A model generated the notes under the pieces. It did not search any database. It was not told the DNA's origin and worked only from the letters and a program-made list of their open reading frames with translations. From Rothia aerolata (GTDB lineage: Bacteria; Actinomycetota; Actinomycetes; Actinomycetales; Micrococcaceae): a DNA stretch of 64,000 nt. Position numbers and translations under genes: made by a program. Location of the stretch: the NCBI RefSeq assembly GCF_014635585.1, contig NZ_BMDC01000001.1, positions 310,001 to 374,000 of the forward strand, in the 5' to 3' direction. Shown one piece after another: positions 37,164 to 46,044 of the stretch; positions within the stretch are counted from its first letter, which is position 1, and the number at the start of each line of letters is the position of its first letter.

Positions 37164-38438
37164 CTAGCGATCGATTTCAGCCTTAGCCAGCTGATCTTCA
37201 GCCCACACCAGCAGGGTACCAATCTGGTTCCTGCGGCCGCGGGTACCAATCGCCCGAATGCTAATACCGTCAACGGTAACCTGGCTTCCGATAATGGGAA
37301 CCCTACCCAGGTGCTTGGAGAGCAGGCCGCCGACCGTATCCACGTCGTCGTCCTCAATCATCACGCCGAACAGCTCTCCGAGCTCTTCGATTCCCAGGCG
37401 GGAGGAAATCTTGAAGGTTCCGTCGCCGTCCATCTTAATCTCGGGCTTTTCGTTATCGAACTCGTCAGAGATATCCCCCACCAGCTCTTCAATCAGGTCT
37501 TCGAGCGTGACCAGGCCGGCAGTTCCGCCGTACTCATCGACCACCACGGCCACGTGGGTTGCCTCGCGCTGCATTTCTTTCAGCAGGTCCATCACCCGCT
37601 TGGACTCGGGCTCAAAACGAGCCGACCGCTGTAGGTCGCTAACAGACTGGGCAGGAGCTCCCCGGGTCTGGGCGACGAAGGCCTCCATCACGTCCTTGAG
37701 GTAGAGGAAGCCCCGCACGTCGTCAAAATCATCACCCAAAACAGGCACTCGGGAATAACCCGAGCGCATAAAGAGGTTCAGCGCGTTGTCCAGGGTTTCA
37801 TCGTGGTCGATGGTCACCATGTCGGTTCGGGGCACCATGACGGCGCGGATGCGGGTTTCGTCCAGCTCAAAGATGGAGTGCACCATCTGAGCTTCGTCGT
37901 CTTCAATCTCCTCCGAGGTGCTAGCGCGGTCAACGAACTCGCGAAGTTCCTCTTCGGTGAGAGAGTTGTCTTTACCGTGCTCAGACTCGTTCTCCTTCGC
38001 CCTCTCCTGGGCAAAGGTGCTCAGGGGCTTGGAGAGCAGGCTGAGAAAATAAACCAGCCCGTGCGCGTTCTTAACAACCTTCTCGGGGTAGGCTCGGCCG
38101 CGGTTGCGGGGAAGCGCACCGAACATGAGGAAGCCCACCACAACCATCACCAGGGTGGTCACCGTTGCGCTCACCCAGAGCACCCCAATCAGAAGATCCA
38201 GGAAAGAGAAGAGCAGGATGGTGGAGAGGGTCTCAAAAATAACCTTCCACAGGCGGATTGAGAACATGACCGAGTCATGATTATCCAAAATCCTGGTCAG
38301 TTTACGGCGCTTGCCGTCGGCTGTGAGCTTGTCTGCCTCAGCCTGGGGAAGGTAAGTGAAGGCGGCTTCTGCCGAGGTGAGGCCAAAGCCCAAGACCGCA
38401 GCAATGAAAGCGCCAAAAATCAGAATAAAAGGAGTCAT
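37164..38438 (-). CDS. CNNM/CorC-type membrane protein with CBS domains
   Basis: A 424-residue protein of the hemolysin-related HlyC/CorC family. It has an N-terminal CNNM (DUF21) membrane domain (about 1-130, three or four helices), then a CBS pair (about 205-330, with VMVPRTDMVTID and VVVDEYGGTAGLVTLEDLIEE). A C-terminal CorC_HlyC (transporter-associated) domain (about 345-415) follows. Family members affect Mg2+ or Co2+ homeostasis; a hemolytic role is not implied. The position between ybeY and era is the standard arrangement. Confidence 0.9.
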   Translation of the reverse strand: MTPFILIFGAFIAAVLGFGLTSAEAAFTYLPQAEADKLTADGKRRKLTRILDNHDSVMFSIRLWKVIFETLSTILLFSFLDLLIGVLWVSATVTTLVMVVVGFLMFGALPRNRGRAYPEKVVKNAHGLVYFLSLLSKPLSTFAQERAKENESEHGKDNSLTEEELREFVDRASTSEEIEDDEAQMVHSIFELDETRIRAVMVPRTDMVTIDHDETLDNALNLFMRSGYSRVPVLGDDFDDVRGFLYLKDVMEAFVAQTRGAPAQSVSDLQRSARFEPESKRVMDLLKEMQREATHVAVVVDEYGGTAGLVTLEDLIEELVGDISDEFDNEKPEIKMDGDGTFKISSRLGIEELGELFGVMIEDDDVDTVGGLLSKHLGRVPIIGSQVTVDGISIRAIGTRGRRNQIGTLLVWAEDQLAKAEIDR

Positions 38439-38447
38439 ATTTTAGGG

Positions 38448-38954
38448 TTAGTAACGGGTCTCGACAGGGGCGGGGCGGCCCAAGAAATCTTCCAGAATGG
38501 AACGCTGGATACCGAACATCTCAGCTTCTTCTTCAGCGGTGGCGTGATCATAGCCCAGGCAGTGAAGAATACCGTGAACGGTCAGCAGGCACATCTCATC
38601 GAGGGTGGAGTGGCCGGCCTCCCTCCCCTGGCGGGCAGCGACGGTGGGGCAGAGAATAATATCGCCCAGCACGCCTTCAGCAGGTTGCTCCTCGGTGCCG
38701 GGGGTCAGCTCGTCCATGGGAAAAGACATGACGTCGGTGGGGCCGGGAAGATCCATCCACTGAAGGTGGATACGCTCCATCTCCTGCTCGCCCACCAGGG
38801 CCACAGACAACTCGGTGTTCTGTGAGACTTTCATGCGGTCAAAGGCAAAAGCAACCAGCCGGGTGAGAGTCTCCTCGTCGAAAGCGGCAAAAGACTCGCG
38901 CAGAAACTGATCAGCGCCGTCGGGCAGCTCTTCGATGTCAAATTCAACAGCCAC
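38448..38954 (-). CDS. ybeY: Endoribonuclease YbeY (rRNA maturation factor)
   Basis: YbeY is a zinc-dependent RNase acting in 16S rRNA maturation and ribosome quality control. The zinc motif HGILHCLGYDH (consensus HGxLHLxGYDH) lies at about residues 130-140, and PTDVMSFPMDE is the conserved substrate-region strand. Length of 168 residues is normal. The start is a GTG at 38954, three bases after the phoH stop, and the CNNM gene follows nine bases later. The phoH-ybeY-CNNM-era order is widely conserved. Confidence 0.95.
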   Translation of the reverse strand: MAVEFDIEELPDGADQFLRESFAAFDEETLTRLVAFAFDRMKVSQNTELSVALVGEQEMERIHLQWMDLPGPTDVMSFPMDELTPGTEEQPAEGVLGDIILCPTVAARQGREAGHSTLDEMCLLTVHGILHCLGYDHATAEEEAEMFGIQRSILEDFLGRPAPVETRY

Positions 38955-38957
38955 GGT

Positions 38958-40046
38958 TTACTCCCCCGCCTCAATTCCATTCTTCTCTAGCAGACGTTCT
39001 GCCGCGGCTTCAATGGTCTGCCGCTTGACCTTGCGCTTCCGCTTGCGTTCCATGGCGGTCTTATCTTCGTCCCAGCGGTCATAGGCCGAAACGATGTTGG
39101 AAACCAGCGAGTGGCGCACCACGTCGGTTGATTCGAGGAGAGAGAAGCTAATGTCTTCAACTCCCTCAAGAATCTGCCGAACCTGTTTGAGCCCCGAGGC
39201 CTGGCCGTTGGGTAGGTCAACCTGGGTAATATCGCCGGTAATCACCATCTTGGAGCCGAAACCGAGACGGGTCAGAAACATCTTCATCTGCTCGGCGGTG
39301 GTGTTCTGCGCCTCGTCCAGGACGATAAAGGAGTCGTTGAGGGTACGACCGCGCATATAGGCAAGGGGTGCTACCTCAATGGTGCCCGCCTCCATGAGAC
39401 GCGGGATCGACTCGGGATCCATCATGTCGTGCAGGGCATCGTAGAGGGGCCGCAGGTAGGGGTCAATTTTATCGTTGAGGGAACCGGGCAGATAGCCCAG
39501 TCGCTCCCCCGCCTCAACGGCAGGGCGGGTCAGAATAATACGGCTGACCTCTTTTGCCTGGAGGGCCTGCACCGCCTTGGCCATGGCCAGGTAGGTTTTA
39601 CCGGTACCGGCCGGCCCAATTCCAAAAACAACCGTGTGGTCGTCAATGGCATCCACGTACTTCTTCTGGTTGGTGGTCTTGGGGCGGATGTTCTTGCCGC
39701 GGGAGCTGAGAATATTCTGGCTGATGGCGGACGCCGGGTGGGCCAGTTCTGCCGTCAGCATTGAGATAACGCGCGATACGGTATCGGCTGAAATGCTCAT
39801 GCCCTGCTGAGCCAAACGTGAAAGCTCGCTCAGCAGACGGATGATGGTGGCAACAGCCTCTGAGGGGCCGGTGACCACCACATCTAAATCCTTGGGGCGC
39901 AGGGTGACGGTGGGAAAGTTCGATTCAATCAGGGTGATGCTTGAATCTGAGGGCCCCATGACAGCAACCATGGTGGCGCGTGATGAAAATGTGAAAGTTC
40001 TGGCAACGGAGAGCGGGCGGCTCACGCCCGATACTGTTGTTGTCAT
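38958..40046 (-). CDS. PhoH family ATPase
   Basis: A 362-residue P-loop ATPase of the PhoH-like (YbeZ) type, thought to act with YbeY in RNA metabolism. The Walker A is FGIGPAGTGKTYLAMAKA (about 142-159) and the Walker B is SFIVLDEAQNTT. A sensor-like TGDITQVDLP follows. The N-terminal 100 residues hold the small accessory domain typical of the ybeY-linked form. A basic C-terminal tail ends the protein. It is followed at once by ybeY, which supports the functional link. Confidence 0.92.
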   Translation of the reverse strand: MTTTVSGVSRPLSVARTFTFSSRATMVAVMGPSDSSITLIESNFPTVTLRPKDLDVVVTGPSEAVATIIRLLSELSRLAQQGMSISADTVSRVISMLTAELAHPASAISQNILSSRGKNIRPKTTNQKKYVDAIDDHTVVFGIGPAGTGKTYLAMAKAVQALQAKEVSRIILTRPAVEAGERLGYLPGSLNDKIDPYLRPLYDALHDMMDPESIPRLMEAGTIEVAPLAYMRGRTLNDSFIVLDEAQNTTAEQMKMFLTRLGFGSKMVITGDITQVDLPNGQASGLKQVRQILEGVEDISFSLLESTDVVRHSLVSNIVSAYDRWDEDKTAMERKRKRKVKRQTIEAAAERLLEKNGIEAGE

Positions 40047-40198
40047 AGTCGGCTTGCGCCTAATCAGAGCTCCTTAGTGCGAGCGTGTCTCGTCATGTTT
40101 AGAATAACCGGTCTCAGCCCAGCTTTCTTGAATTCTTTCAAGGTTTTGGCCAACCGGCAATGATTCAGCTCAAGCCGAGAGCAGAATTATGATGCCCT

Positions 40199-40963
40199 CT
40201 ACCAGCGGCCAAGAATGGTATTGATAGCCGCAATAGCGGCAGAACCGGCTGTTGATGAGCGCAGAATTTCGCTGCCTAAGAGAACCGGCTGGGCCCCCGC
40301 CGCTGAGAAAAGTTCAATTTCTCGGTCGCTGATACCGCCCTCGGGGCCAACCACCAGATAGATTTCCGCAGGGGCTTCCGAAGAAAGAGCGCGCAGTCGA
40401 TCGGTCAGCTGCTGGTTTTCCCGCTCGTGCAGAACGAAAACCGCTGAGCCCTCAGCCCTGGTCTCCCTGATAAAATCTGCCAGCTGGTTGGTGCTGTAGA
40501 GGTCAAAAACCGTGGGAATCAGAGCCCGCCGGGACTGCTTAGCGGCAGCCACCACGGTTTTTTCCCACTTTGCGTGAGCCTTTTCAGCTCGCGCCCCCTT
40601 CCACTGCACAATGGAGCGGTCAGCTGCCCAGGGAACCACCCCGCACACCCCCAATTCGGTAGCGGTTTCGATTCCCATCAGATCTCTATCGTGCTTGGCC
40701 AGGGCCTGTACCAGATAAATCTGCGGGGTGGGGCGCTCGAAAACTCGCTCTGAGACCAGAAGCCGCAGACCGTCGTCCTCAAGAGATTCCACGGTGCAGA
40801 CCAGCCGGGTTCCCTGCCCGTCAGCAAGGTCAACGGCCTCACCGATTTCCAACCGCTTGACGTTCTTGGCGTGGTGGCCCTCAGCGCCCGTGAGCTCAAC
40901 GGATGAGCCCGGTTCAGCTGCCTCCACGGTCTCGGCATCCAGGTAGAAAATCGGTGAGGTCAT
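40199..40963 (-). CDS. rsmE: 16S rRNA m3U1498 methyltransferase RsmE
   Basis: RsmE methylates U1498 in the decoding region of 16S rRNA, using S-adenosylmethionine. The 254-residue SPOUT-fold protein has an N-terminal PUA-like part with GAEGHHAKNVKRLEIGE. The SAM-binding knot follows in YLVVGPEGGISDREI and VLLGSEILRSSTAGSAAIA. Length is typical. It lies 19 bases after dnaJ on the same strand, the usual hrcA-dnaJ-rsmE order of actinobacteria. Confidence 0.94.
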   Translation of the reverse strand: MTSPIFYLDAETVEAAEPGSSVELTGAEGHHAKNVKRLEIGEAVDLADGQGTRLVCTVESLEDDGLRLLVSERVFERPTPQIYLVQALAKHDRDLMGIETATELGVCGVVPWAADRSIVQWKGARAEKAHAKWEKTVVAAAKQSRRALIPTVFDLYSTNQLADFIRETRAEGSAVFVLHERENQQLTDRLRALSSEAPAEIYLVVGPEGGISDREIELFSAAGAQPVLLGSEILRSSTAGSAAIAAINTILGRW

Positions 40964-40981
40964 ACTTTTTCCTTGAAGAAT

Positions 40982-42106
40982 TTACTTTTCAAACCGCTCT
41001 TTGAAGCGGGAGAAGAAGCCGTGTTTTTCGGTCACGGTCTCCCCCGCCTGCAAGTCTTCATGGCGTAGCTCGGCGAACTGGCGCAGGAGCTCGCGCTGCT
41101 CCTCGGTGAGGTCGGTGGGAGTATTGACCTGCAGGTGCACCCGCAGATCGCCGCGGCCGCCGCCGCGCAGGCGGGTTGCGCCTAGGTCCTTGAGAGTGAC
41201 GACGTCGCCCGACTGGGTTCCCGCCTTCACCTCGATCTCCTGGGGGCCGTCAAAGGTCTCCAGAGTAATGGTGGTGCCCAGGGCTGCCGCCGCCATCGAG
41301 ATACTGACGGTGGCGTGCAGATCATCGCCGTCCCGAGAGAAGGTGGGATCGGGGTTGACCCTCAGCTCCACGTAAAGGTCGCCGTTGGGACCACCGGCAA
41401 TACCTGCCTCGCCCTGGCCGGCCAAGCGGATGCGCGCGCCGTTGTTGACGCCGGCGGGAATCTTGATGGTCAGCGGCTTGCGCTCCCGCACGCGACCCTC
41501 GCCGTAGCATTCGGGGCAGGGGTGCTTAATAACGGTACCGAAGCCGTGGCAAGCAGAGCACTCTACCTGCTGCATCACGGTGCCCAGAATGGACTGCACC
41601 TGGCGGGCCATGTAGCCCTGGCCGTGGCAGACCTCGCAGGTCTCGGGGTGGGTTCCCTGGGCGGTACCCTCACCCTGGCAGACATCACAGGTCACAGCCG
41701 TATCAACGGTAATCGGCTTGTTGGTGCCAAAAACGGCGTCCTTGAGGTCAATGCGCACGGTAATCAGGGCATCCTGGCCCTGGCGGGTGCGGCTAGCCGG
41801 GCCCGAGGGCGACTGGTTGAAGAAAGTCTCAAAGATGTCGCTAAATCCGCCGAAGCCACCGAAACCGCCACCGCCAAAGCCTCCGGCAGCCTGGCCGTTT
41901 TCGTTACCGGTCTGGTCATAGATACGGCGCTTTTCGGGATCGGAAAGAACATCGTGGGCGTGGGAGACGCGCTTGAACTCTTCGGCAGCTTCAGCCGAGG
42001 GGTTGATATCGGGGTGCAGCTTGCGGGCCTTCTTGCGGTAGGCCTTCTTAATGTCCTCTGCGCTCGCGTCTCGGGGAACACCGAGTGTTTCGTAATGATC
42101 GCTCAC
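40982..42106 (-). CDS. dnaJ: Chaperone DnaJ (DnaJ2 type)
   Basis: DnaJ delivers substrates to DnaK and stimulates its ATPase. The 374-residue protein has the full type I layout. It has a J domain with HPDIN in place of the usual HPD context (residues 1-70), a Gly/Phe-rich linker, and four zinc-finger repeats ([32 protein letters not shown]; about 130-205). Then come the two C-terminal beta domains. Its position after hrcA marks it as the HrcA-controlled DnaJ2, distinct from a dnaK-linked copy expected elsewhere. Confidence 0.96.
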   Translation of the reverse strand: MSDHYETLGVPRDASAEDIKKAYRKKARKLHPDINPSAEAAEEFKRVSHAHDVLSDPEKRRIYDQTGNENGQAAGGFGGGGFGGFGGFSDIFETFFNQSPSGPASRTRQGQDALITVRIDLKDAVFGTNKPITVDTAVTCDVCQGEGTAQGTHPETCEVCHGQGYMARQVQSILGTVMQQVECSACHGFGTVIKHPCPECYGEGRVRERKPLTIKIPAGVNNGARIRLAGQGEAGIAGGPNGDLYVELRVNPDPTFSRDGDDLHATVSISMAAAALGTTITLETFDGPQEIEVKAGTQSGDVVTLKDLGATRLRGGGRGDLRVHLQVNTPTDLTEEQRELLRQFAELRHEDLQAGETVTEKHGFFSRFKERFEK

Positions 42107-42167
42107 TCAAAACTTCTTTCTGTCTGTGTATAAATTCTGGAATCTGTTGAAATTTTAGTGGGTGGGT

Positions 42168-43166
42168 CTAGCTGCCCAAAATCTTTGAGAGGTAGCGTGC
42201 GACACCCCGAACCGCCGAGGTGGTGGTCAGATAGTCCATGCGGGTGGGGCCTATCACGCCCAGGCGGGTGGGGTGCTCAGACCCGTAGGTGCTGGTGACG
42301 ATTGAGGTCTCGGCCAGCTCCGTTGGCTCGTTCTCAGTGCCGATGCGCACCGCAAAGCCGCGGGCGTCTTCTGCCATCTCGTTCAGCAGGTGCAGCATGG
42401 TGACCTGCTCCTCCAGCGCATCAAGAATTGGGGCAATGCTGGAGGAGAAATCAGAGGTTGCCTGCGCCAGATAGGCCGTGCCCGAAATTAAAAGTTTGGA
42501 GGACTGCTCGGCTTCGGCAAAGTGGCCCAGAGCCTTGAGCACTTCTGAGGCAAGGTCAGCCGGCTCAAAACCTTCAAGGCTAGCCATACCCTGCAGGGAA
42601 CTTAAGGGCTGGTGAGAGAGCTTCTTGAGCAGGGCGGTTTTGAGGGAGGTCAGCTGCTCATCGGTGTAGGCAGGTACCGTGGCGATTTTTTGCAGTACCC
42701 TGCCCGAGTCGCTAATCACGATCACCGTAATCTGGGTTTCTGCCAGAGGCACCAGTTCGATATGGCGGATGGTGTTAACCGGGGTAACCGGGTACTGAAG
42801 CACGGCCGCCTGGTGGGTGAGCTGAGAGAGCAGGCGCACGGTTTGCGCGTAGACCTCTTCCATCGAATCTGAGCTTCCCAGCAGACGGTGGATAGCCCGC
42901 TTTTCCGCCGCCGTCAGGGGCCGGGGGCTGGTGATTTCGTCTACAAAGTAGCGGTAGCCCTTCTCGGTGGGAATTCGGCCGGCCGAAGCATGAGGGGCGG
43001 TAATAAGACCTTCTTCTTCCAGTACCGCCATATCATTTCGCACCGTGGCGCTAGATACCTTGAGGTTGTGCCGTTCAATCAGAGCCTTAGAGCCAACGGG
43101 TTCGCGGGAGCTGACGTAATCCTCCACGATGGCTTGAAGAACCAGCTGTCGCCTGGCTTCGGTCAC
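42168..43166 (-). CDS. hrcA: Heat-inducible transcription repressor HrcA
   Basis: HrcA binds CIRCE operators and represses chaperone genes until unfolded protein titrates its folding by GroEL. The 332-residue sequence has an N-terminal winged helix (about 1-75, with SREPVGSKALIERHNLKVSS as the recognition region). The HrcA effector domain follows, ending in GPTRMDYLTTTSAVRGVARYL. The start is a GTG at 43166. A CIRCE element lies 34-60 bases upstream, so the gene is self-regulated, and dnaJ and rsmE follow in the same direction. Confidence 0.95.
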   Translation of the reverse strand: MTEARRQLVLQAIVEDYVSSREPVGSKALIERHNLKVSSATVRNDMAVLEEEGLITAPHASAGRIPTEKGYRYFVDEITSPRPLTAAEKRAIHRLLGSSDSMEEVYAQTVRLLSQLTHQAAVLQYPVTPVNTIRHIELVPLAETQITVIVISDSGRVLQKIATVPAYTDEQLTSLKTALLKKLSHQPLSSLQGMASLEGFEPADLASEVLKALGHFAEAEQSSKLLISGTAYLAQATSDFSSSIAPILDALEEQVTMLHLLNEMAEDARGFAVRIGTENEPTELAETSIVTSTYGSEHPTRLGVIGPTRMDYLTTTSAVRGVARYLSKILGS

Positions 43167-43199
43167 GGTGCTCCCTTCCCTTGTCTGACTGGCTTATTT

Positions 43200-43226
43200 C
43201 TAGCACTTAGGTATGCTGAGTGCTAA
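43200..43226 (-). promoter_or_regulatory. CIRCE element (HrcA operator) upstream of hrcA
   Basis: CTAGCACTT, nine spacer bases, GAGTGCTAA: the right half is a perfect CIRCE half and the left half differs at two positions. Spacing is exactly that of the consensus TTAGCACTC-N9-GAGTGCTAA. It lies between hrcA and the divergent DUF3097 gene. Confidence 0.88.
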
Positions 43227-43319
43227 AACTACTGTAATACTCTGAACCGAAGAGACCTAGACCGTACGCTCTGGGCTAAGGTTTTGACCGGTCAATAATT
43301 CCCGGCTGGAGGCTCTACC

Positions 43320-44186
43320 GTGTCTGATTCCTATTCGTCCTGGGGCGCCCAGGATCTATCTGCCCTGACCTCCCGTTCCAAGCCCAAGGCCCTGCGAGAG
43401 GTTCCCGTGCAGCCCGGCCTGTTACTTGAGGACGTTCAAAGCGGTTGGGTGGGAGTCGTGGTTTCCCTTGAAACTATCGGCGGTATGCGGGTGATCCGCC
43501 TGGAAGATTCCAGGGGTAAGGTCAAGACTTTTCCCCTGGGCTTCGGATTTTTGCTGGAGGGCGAGCCGGTGAAGGTGGTTGCCCCGGTGCGCAAGCCCGC
43601 CCCGGCCAAGAAACTGATTTCGCGCTCGGGTTCTAGGGTGGTGCAGGACGCCGCAGCCCGGGTTGCGCTGCCGTCTCGGCTGTGGGTGGAGGGCACCCAC
43701 GATGCGGAGCTGGTGGAGAAAGTCTGGGGGCACGACTTGCGGGTTGAGGGAATTGTAGTTGAGCCCCTGCACGGTGTGGATGACCTAGCTTCAGCAGTGA
43801 CTTCTTTCGCCCCCACCCGTAAACGCAGGCTGGGAATTCTAGTAGATCACTTGAAAGCCGGCACCAAGGAATCTCGGATTGTGGCTGAGGCCCTGGCGGT
43901 TCCCGGAGCTGCCGGGAATGTTCAGATTGTGGGCCACCCCTACGTTGACGTGTGGCAGGCAGTGAAGCCTCGGACCCTGGGCATAGATGCCTGGCCCGAA
44001 ATCCCCCGGGGCCAGGAGTGGAAGAAAGGTATTTTGAAAGCCTTTGGTTGGCCCCACCGCGACCAGGCAGATGTAGCTGCGGGCTGGCAACGCATACTCT
44101 CGGCTGTGAATTCCTATGCCGACCTTGAGCCGAGCATTCTCGGACCGGTTGAGCAGCTCATCGATTTTTTGACCGAACCCGAATAG
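43320..44186 (+). CDS. DUF3097 family protein
   Basis: A 288-residue actinobacterial protein of unknown function. The family signature LWVEGTHDAELVEKVWGHDL (about 120-139), followed by VVEPLHGVDDL, looks like a toprim-type acidic fold, which suggests nucleic-acid or nucleotide chemistry without proving it. Aromatic and Trp-rich segments near the end (GIDAWPEIPRGQEWK) are also conserved in the family as I recall it. The GTG start has CTGGAGG eight bases upstream. It is divergent from hrcA and shares the CIRCE-containing gap, so heat-shock coupling is possible. Confidence 0.85.
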   Translation: MSDSYSSWGAQDLSALTSRSKPKALREVPVQPGLLLEDVQSGWVGVVVSLETIGGMRVIRLEDSRGKVKTFPLGFGFLLEGEPVKVVAPVRKPAPAKKLISRSGSRVVQDAAARVALPSRLWVEGTHDAELVEKVWGHDLRVEGIVVEPLHGVDDLASAVTSFAPTRKRRLGILVDHLKAGTKESRIVAEALAVPGAAGNVQIVGHPYVDVWQAVKPRTLGIDAWPEIPRGQEWKKGILKAFGWPHRDQADVAAGWQRILSAVNSYADLEPSILGPVEQLIDFLTEPE

Positions 44187-44326
44187 CATGATGATTCACA
44201 TCACCCTTTAAAGCGGGCTGAGTTCAATCACAGGTGCTTCCTCAAGCACCGGTGACCCCCTAGAATAGACCACGTAGCTCTCACGCTCGCTGAGAGTTTT
44301 TAGGGATTATATAGAAGAGTGAGATT

Positions 44327-44740
44327 TTGAAGACCGCCATCGCCCCCGACTCTAAGTTTGAAGGTTCTGCCCCCACCGCTAAAAAACTGACCGTACACGA
44401 AGATCGCAATATTGCCACCCTGGCCCATTTTGGAGGCTTTCTGGGTTGCATTCCTTCGGGGATTATCTTCTACCTTTACCGCGGCCGGGGCCCCTTCACC
44501 GAGCAGGAATCCCGTGAAGCCTTCAATTTCACACTGTTGCCCACCCTGGTTATTGTGGTCTCCATGTTCCTTGCCTCCCTGCCCGCGGTGGGCTGGCTGT
44601 TCGGCCTGATTGCCGCCCTGCTGTGGGCTTATATCGCCTTTATGTCGCTGGTTGCAGGCATCAAGACCAATAAGGGAAACCCCTACCAGTACAGGCTCAA
44701 CACCGCTCTCTTCGATAAGCTTTCCGCCCGTAAAAAGTAG
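44327..44740 (+). CDS. DUF4870 family membrane protein
   Basis: A 137-residue membrane protein with three or four helices (about 38-55, 68-85, 90-112). The DUF4870 pattern is visible: DRNIATLAHFGGFLG, then SREAFNFTLLP, then a closing helix and NKGNPYQYRLN. The function of the family is unknown. The TTG start is preceded by AGAAGAGTGAG. It is monocistronic, ends at a strong hairpin shared with hemW, and is not connected by spacing to DUF3097. Confidence 0.85.
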   Translation: MKTAIAPDSKFEGSAPTAKKLTVHEDRNIATLAHFGGFLGCIPSGIIFYLYRGRGPFTEQESREAFNFTLLPTLVIVVSMFLASLPAVGWLFGLIAALLWAYIAFMSLVAGIKTNKGNPYQYRLNTALFDKLSARKK

Positions 44741-44753
44741 GGTGAAATAAGCA

Positions 44754-44788
44754 GGGGCTGGCTCGTGAGAACGAGCCAGCCCCTTTTT
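44754..44788. terminator. Bidirectional terminator between DUF4870 and hemW
   Basis: GGGGCTGGCTCGT pairs perfectly with its complement around GAGA, followed by TTTTTG on the plus strand. Confidence 0.88.
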
Positions 44789-44790
44789 GT

Positions 44791-46044
44791 TTAGTCAGTG
44801 TCGGGCAGGAGTTCACGGGTGACGGCGTCCCCCAACAGTCTGCCCCGAAGGGTAAGCCTAACCCTCCTGTGTTCTGCCAGGCTCTCGGCGTCAATAAGCC
44901 CCTGATTGACCAGCCAGGTGAGCTTGGCATCGAGCTCCCGGGCTCCGTGGACTTTTTCCAGGTAGTCGCGTTCAAGCCCTTCGAGAATGCGCAACTCCAG
45001 CATAATTTTCTCAAAGTCCTGGGTTTGGGCAGGCAGAACCTCTCGGGCAGCTGCCGGAGAAAGATTTTCCCGAACCCTGCCCGCGTAGGCAACCGGGTGT
45101 TTGACGTTCCACCAGCGGGTACCCGCCATGTGGGAGTGGGCGCCGGGGCCAATCCCCCACCAGTCCTGGTTGTGCCAATAGGCGAGGTTGTGCTTGCTTC
45201 TGGTCTCTGGCGAGCTGGAGAAGTTTGAGACCTCATACCAGCTATAGCCGGCCTCGGAGAGTATCTCGTCTGCTGCCAGGTACATGTCTGCCATCAGATC
45301 ATCATCGGGCATGGAGTAGTCGCCCCGGCGAATCTGTGCCCAGAGCTTGGTGCCCTCTTCAACAATGAGCGAGTAGGCAGAGATATGATCTGGCCGATAG
45401 GAGACGGCGGCAGAAAGGGACTGCCGCCACTGGTCCAGGGTCTCCCCCGGGGTACCGTAAATCAAATCCACAGAGACCTGTAGCCCTGCCTCTTTGGCCC
45501 AGTCCACCACCTTGGGAACGTTAGAGGGGGTATGGGTGCGGTCAAGCACCGCCAAGACCTCGGGCACCGCAGACTGCATGCCGAAGGAGACCCTGGTGAA
45601 ACCGCCCTGCGCCAAAATCTTCAAATCCTCTGCGGTGACAGAATCGGGGTTGGCTTCGGTGGTGACCTCTGCCCCTTCCTCAAGGCCGAAGAGAGAGATA
45701 GCGTGCTGGAGAATCTTCACCAGCTCCTTAGCCGGCAGCTTGGTGGGGGTACCCCCGCCAAAGAAGACCGAGTACATGGGGCGCACCGCCACTCCCGACT
45801 CCTGCATGACCCGATGGGCGAAGTCCAGCTCCGCCACGGCGTCGTCGGCATACTGGGCCAGCCCCACCCCGTTGCCGAAGTCGTCCACGGCATAGGTGTT
45901 GAAGTCGCAGTAGCCGCAGCGCACCGAGCAGAAGGGCACGTGAACGTAGAGGCTGAAATCCCTCTCGGGGGTCAGGCGGGCAGAAGCGGCGGGAATCCTG
46001 CCGTTAGCGGGGGCAGGATTCCCCAGAGGTTGAGCCGGGGTCAC
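44791..46044 (-). CDS. hemW: Radical SAM family heme chaperone HemW
   Basis: A HemN-like radical SAM protein, now regarded as a heme chaperone rather than an oxygen-independent coproporphyrinogen oxidase. The 4Fe-4S motif is CSVRCGYCD (CxxxCxxC) in [14 protein letters not shown], at about residues 35-48. Next come the barrel segments [14 protein letters not shown] and [12 protein letters not shown], and then a C-terminal HemN helical domain with GIGPGAHSH. The 417-residue length is normal. Its GTG start overlaps the lepA stop by four bases, so translation is coupled. Confidence 0.92.
   Translation of the reverse strand: MTPAQPLGNPAPANGRIPAASARLTPERDFSLYVHVPFCSVRCGYCDFNTYAVDDFGNGVGLAQYADDAVAELDFAHRVMQESGVAVRPMYSVFFGGGTPTKLPAKELVKILQHAISLFGLEEGAEVTTEANPDSVTAEDLKILAQGGFTRVSFGMQSAVPEVLAVLDRTHTPSNVPKVVDWAKEAGLQVSVDLIYGTPGETLDQWRQSLSAAVSYRPDHISAYSLIVEEGTKLWAQIRRGDYSMPDDDLMADMYLAADEILSEAGYSWYEVSNFSSSPETRSKHNLAYWHNQDWWGIGPGAHSHMAGTRWWNVKHPVAYAGRVRENLSPAAAREVLPAQTQDFEKIMLELRILEGLERDYLEKVHGARELDAKLTWLVNQGLIDAESLAEHRRVRLTLRGRLLGDAVTRELLPDTD

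Noticed and set aside
37164-38438. Hemolysin
   Set aside because: The family name is historical; the domains (CNNM, CBS pair, CorC_HlyC) indicate a membrane protein linked to divalent cations.
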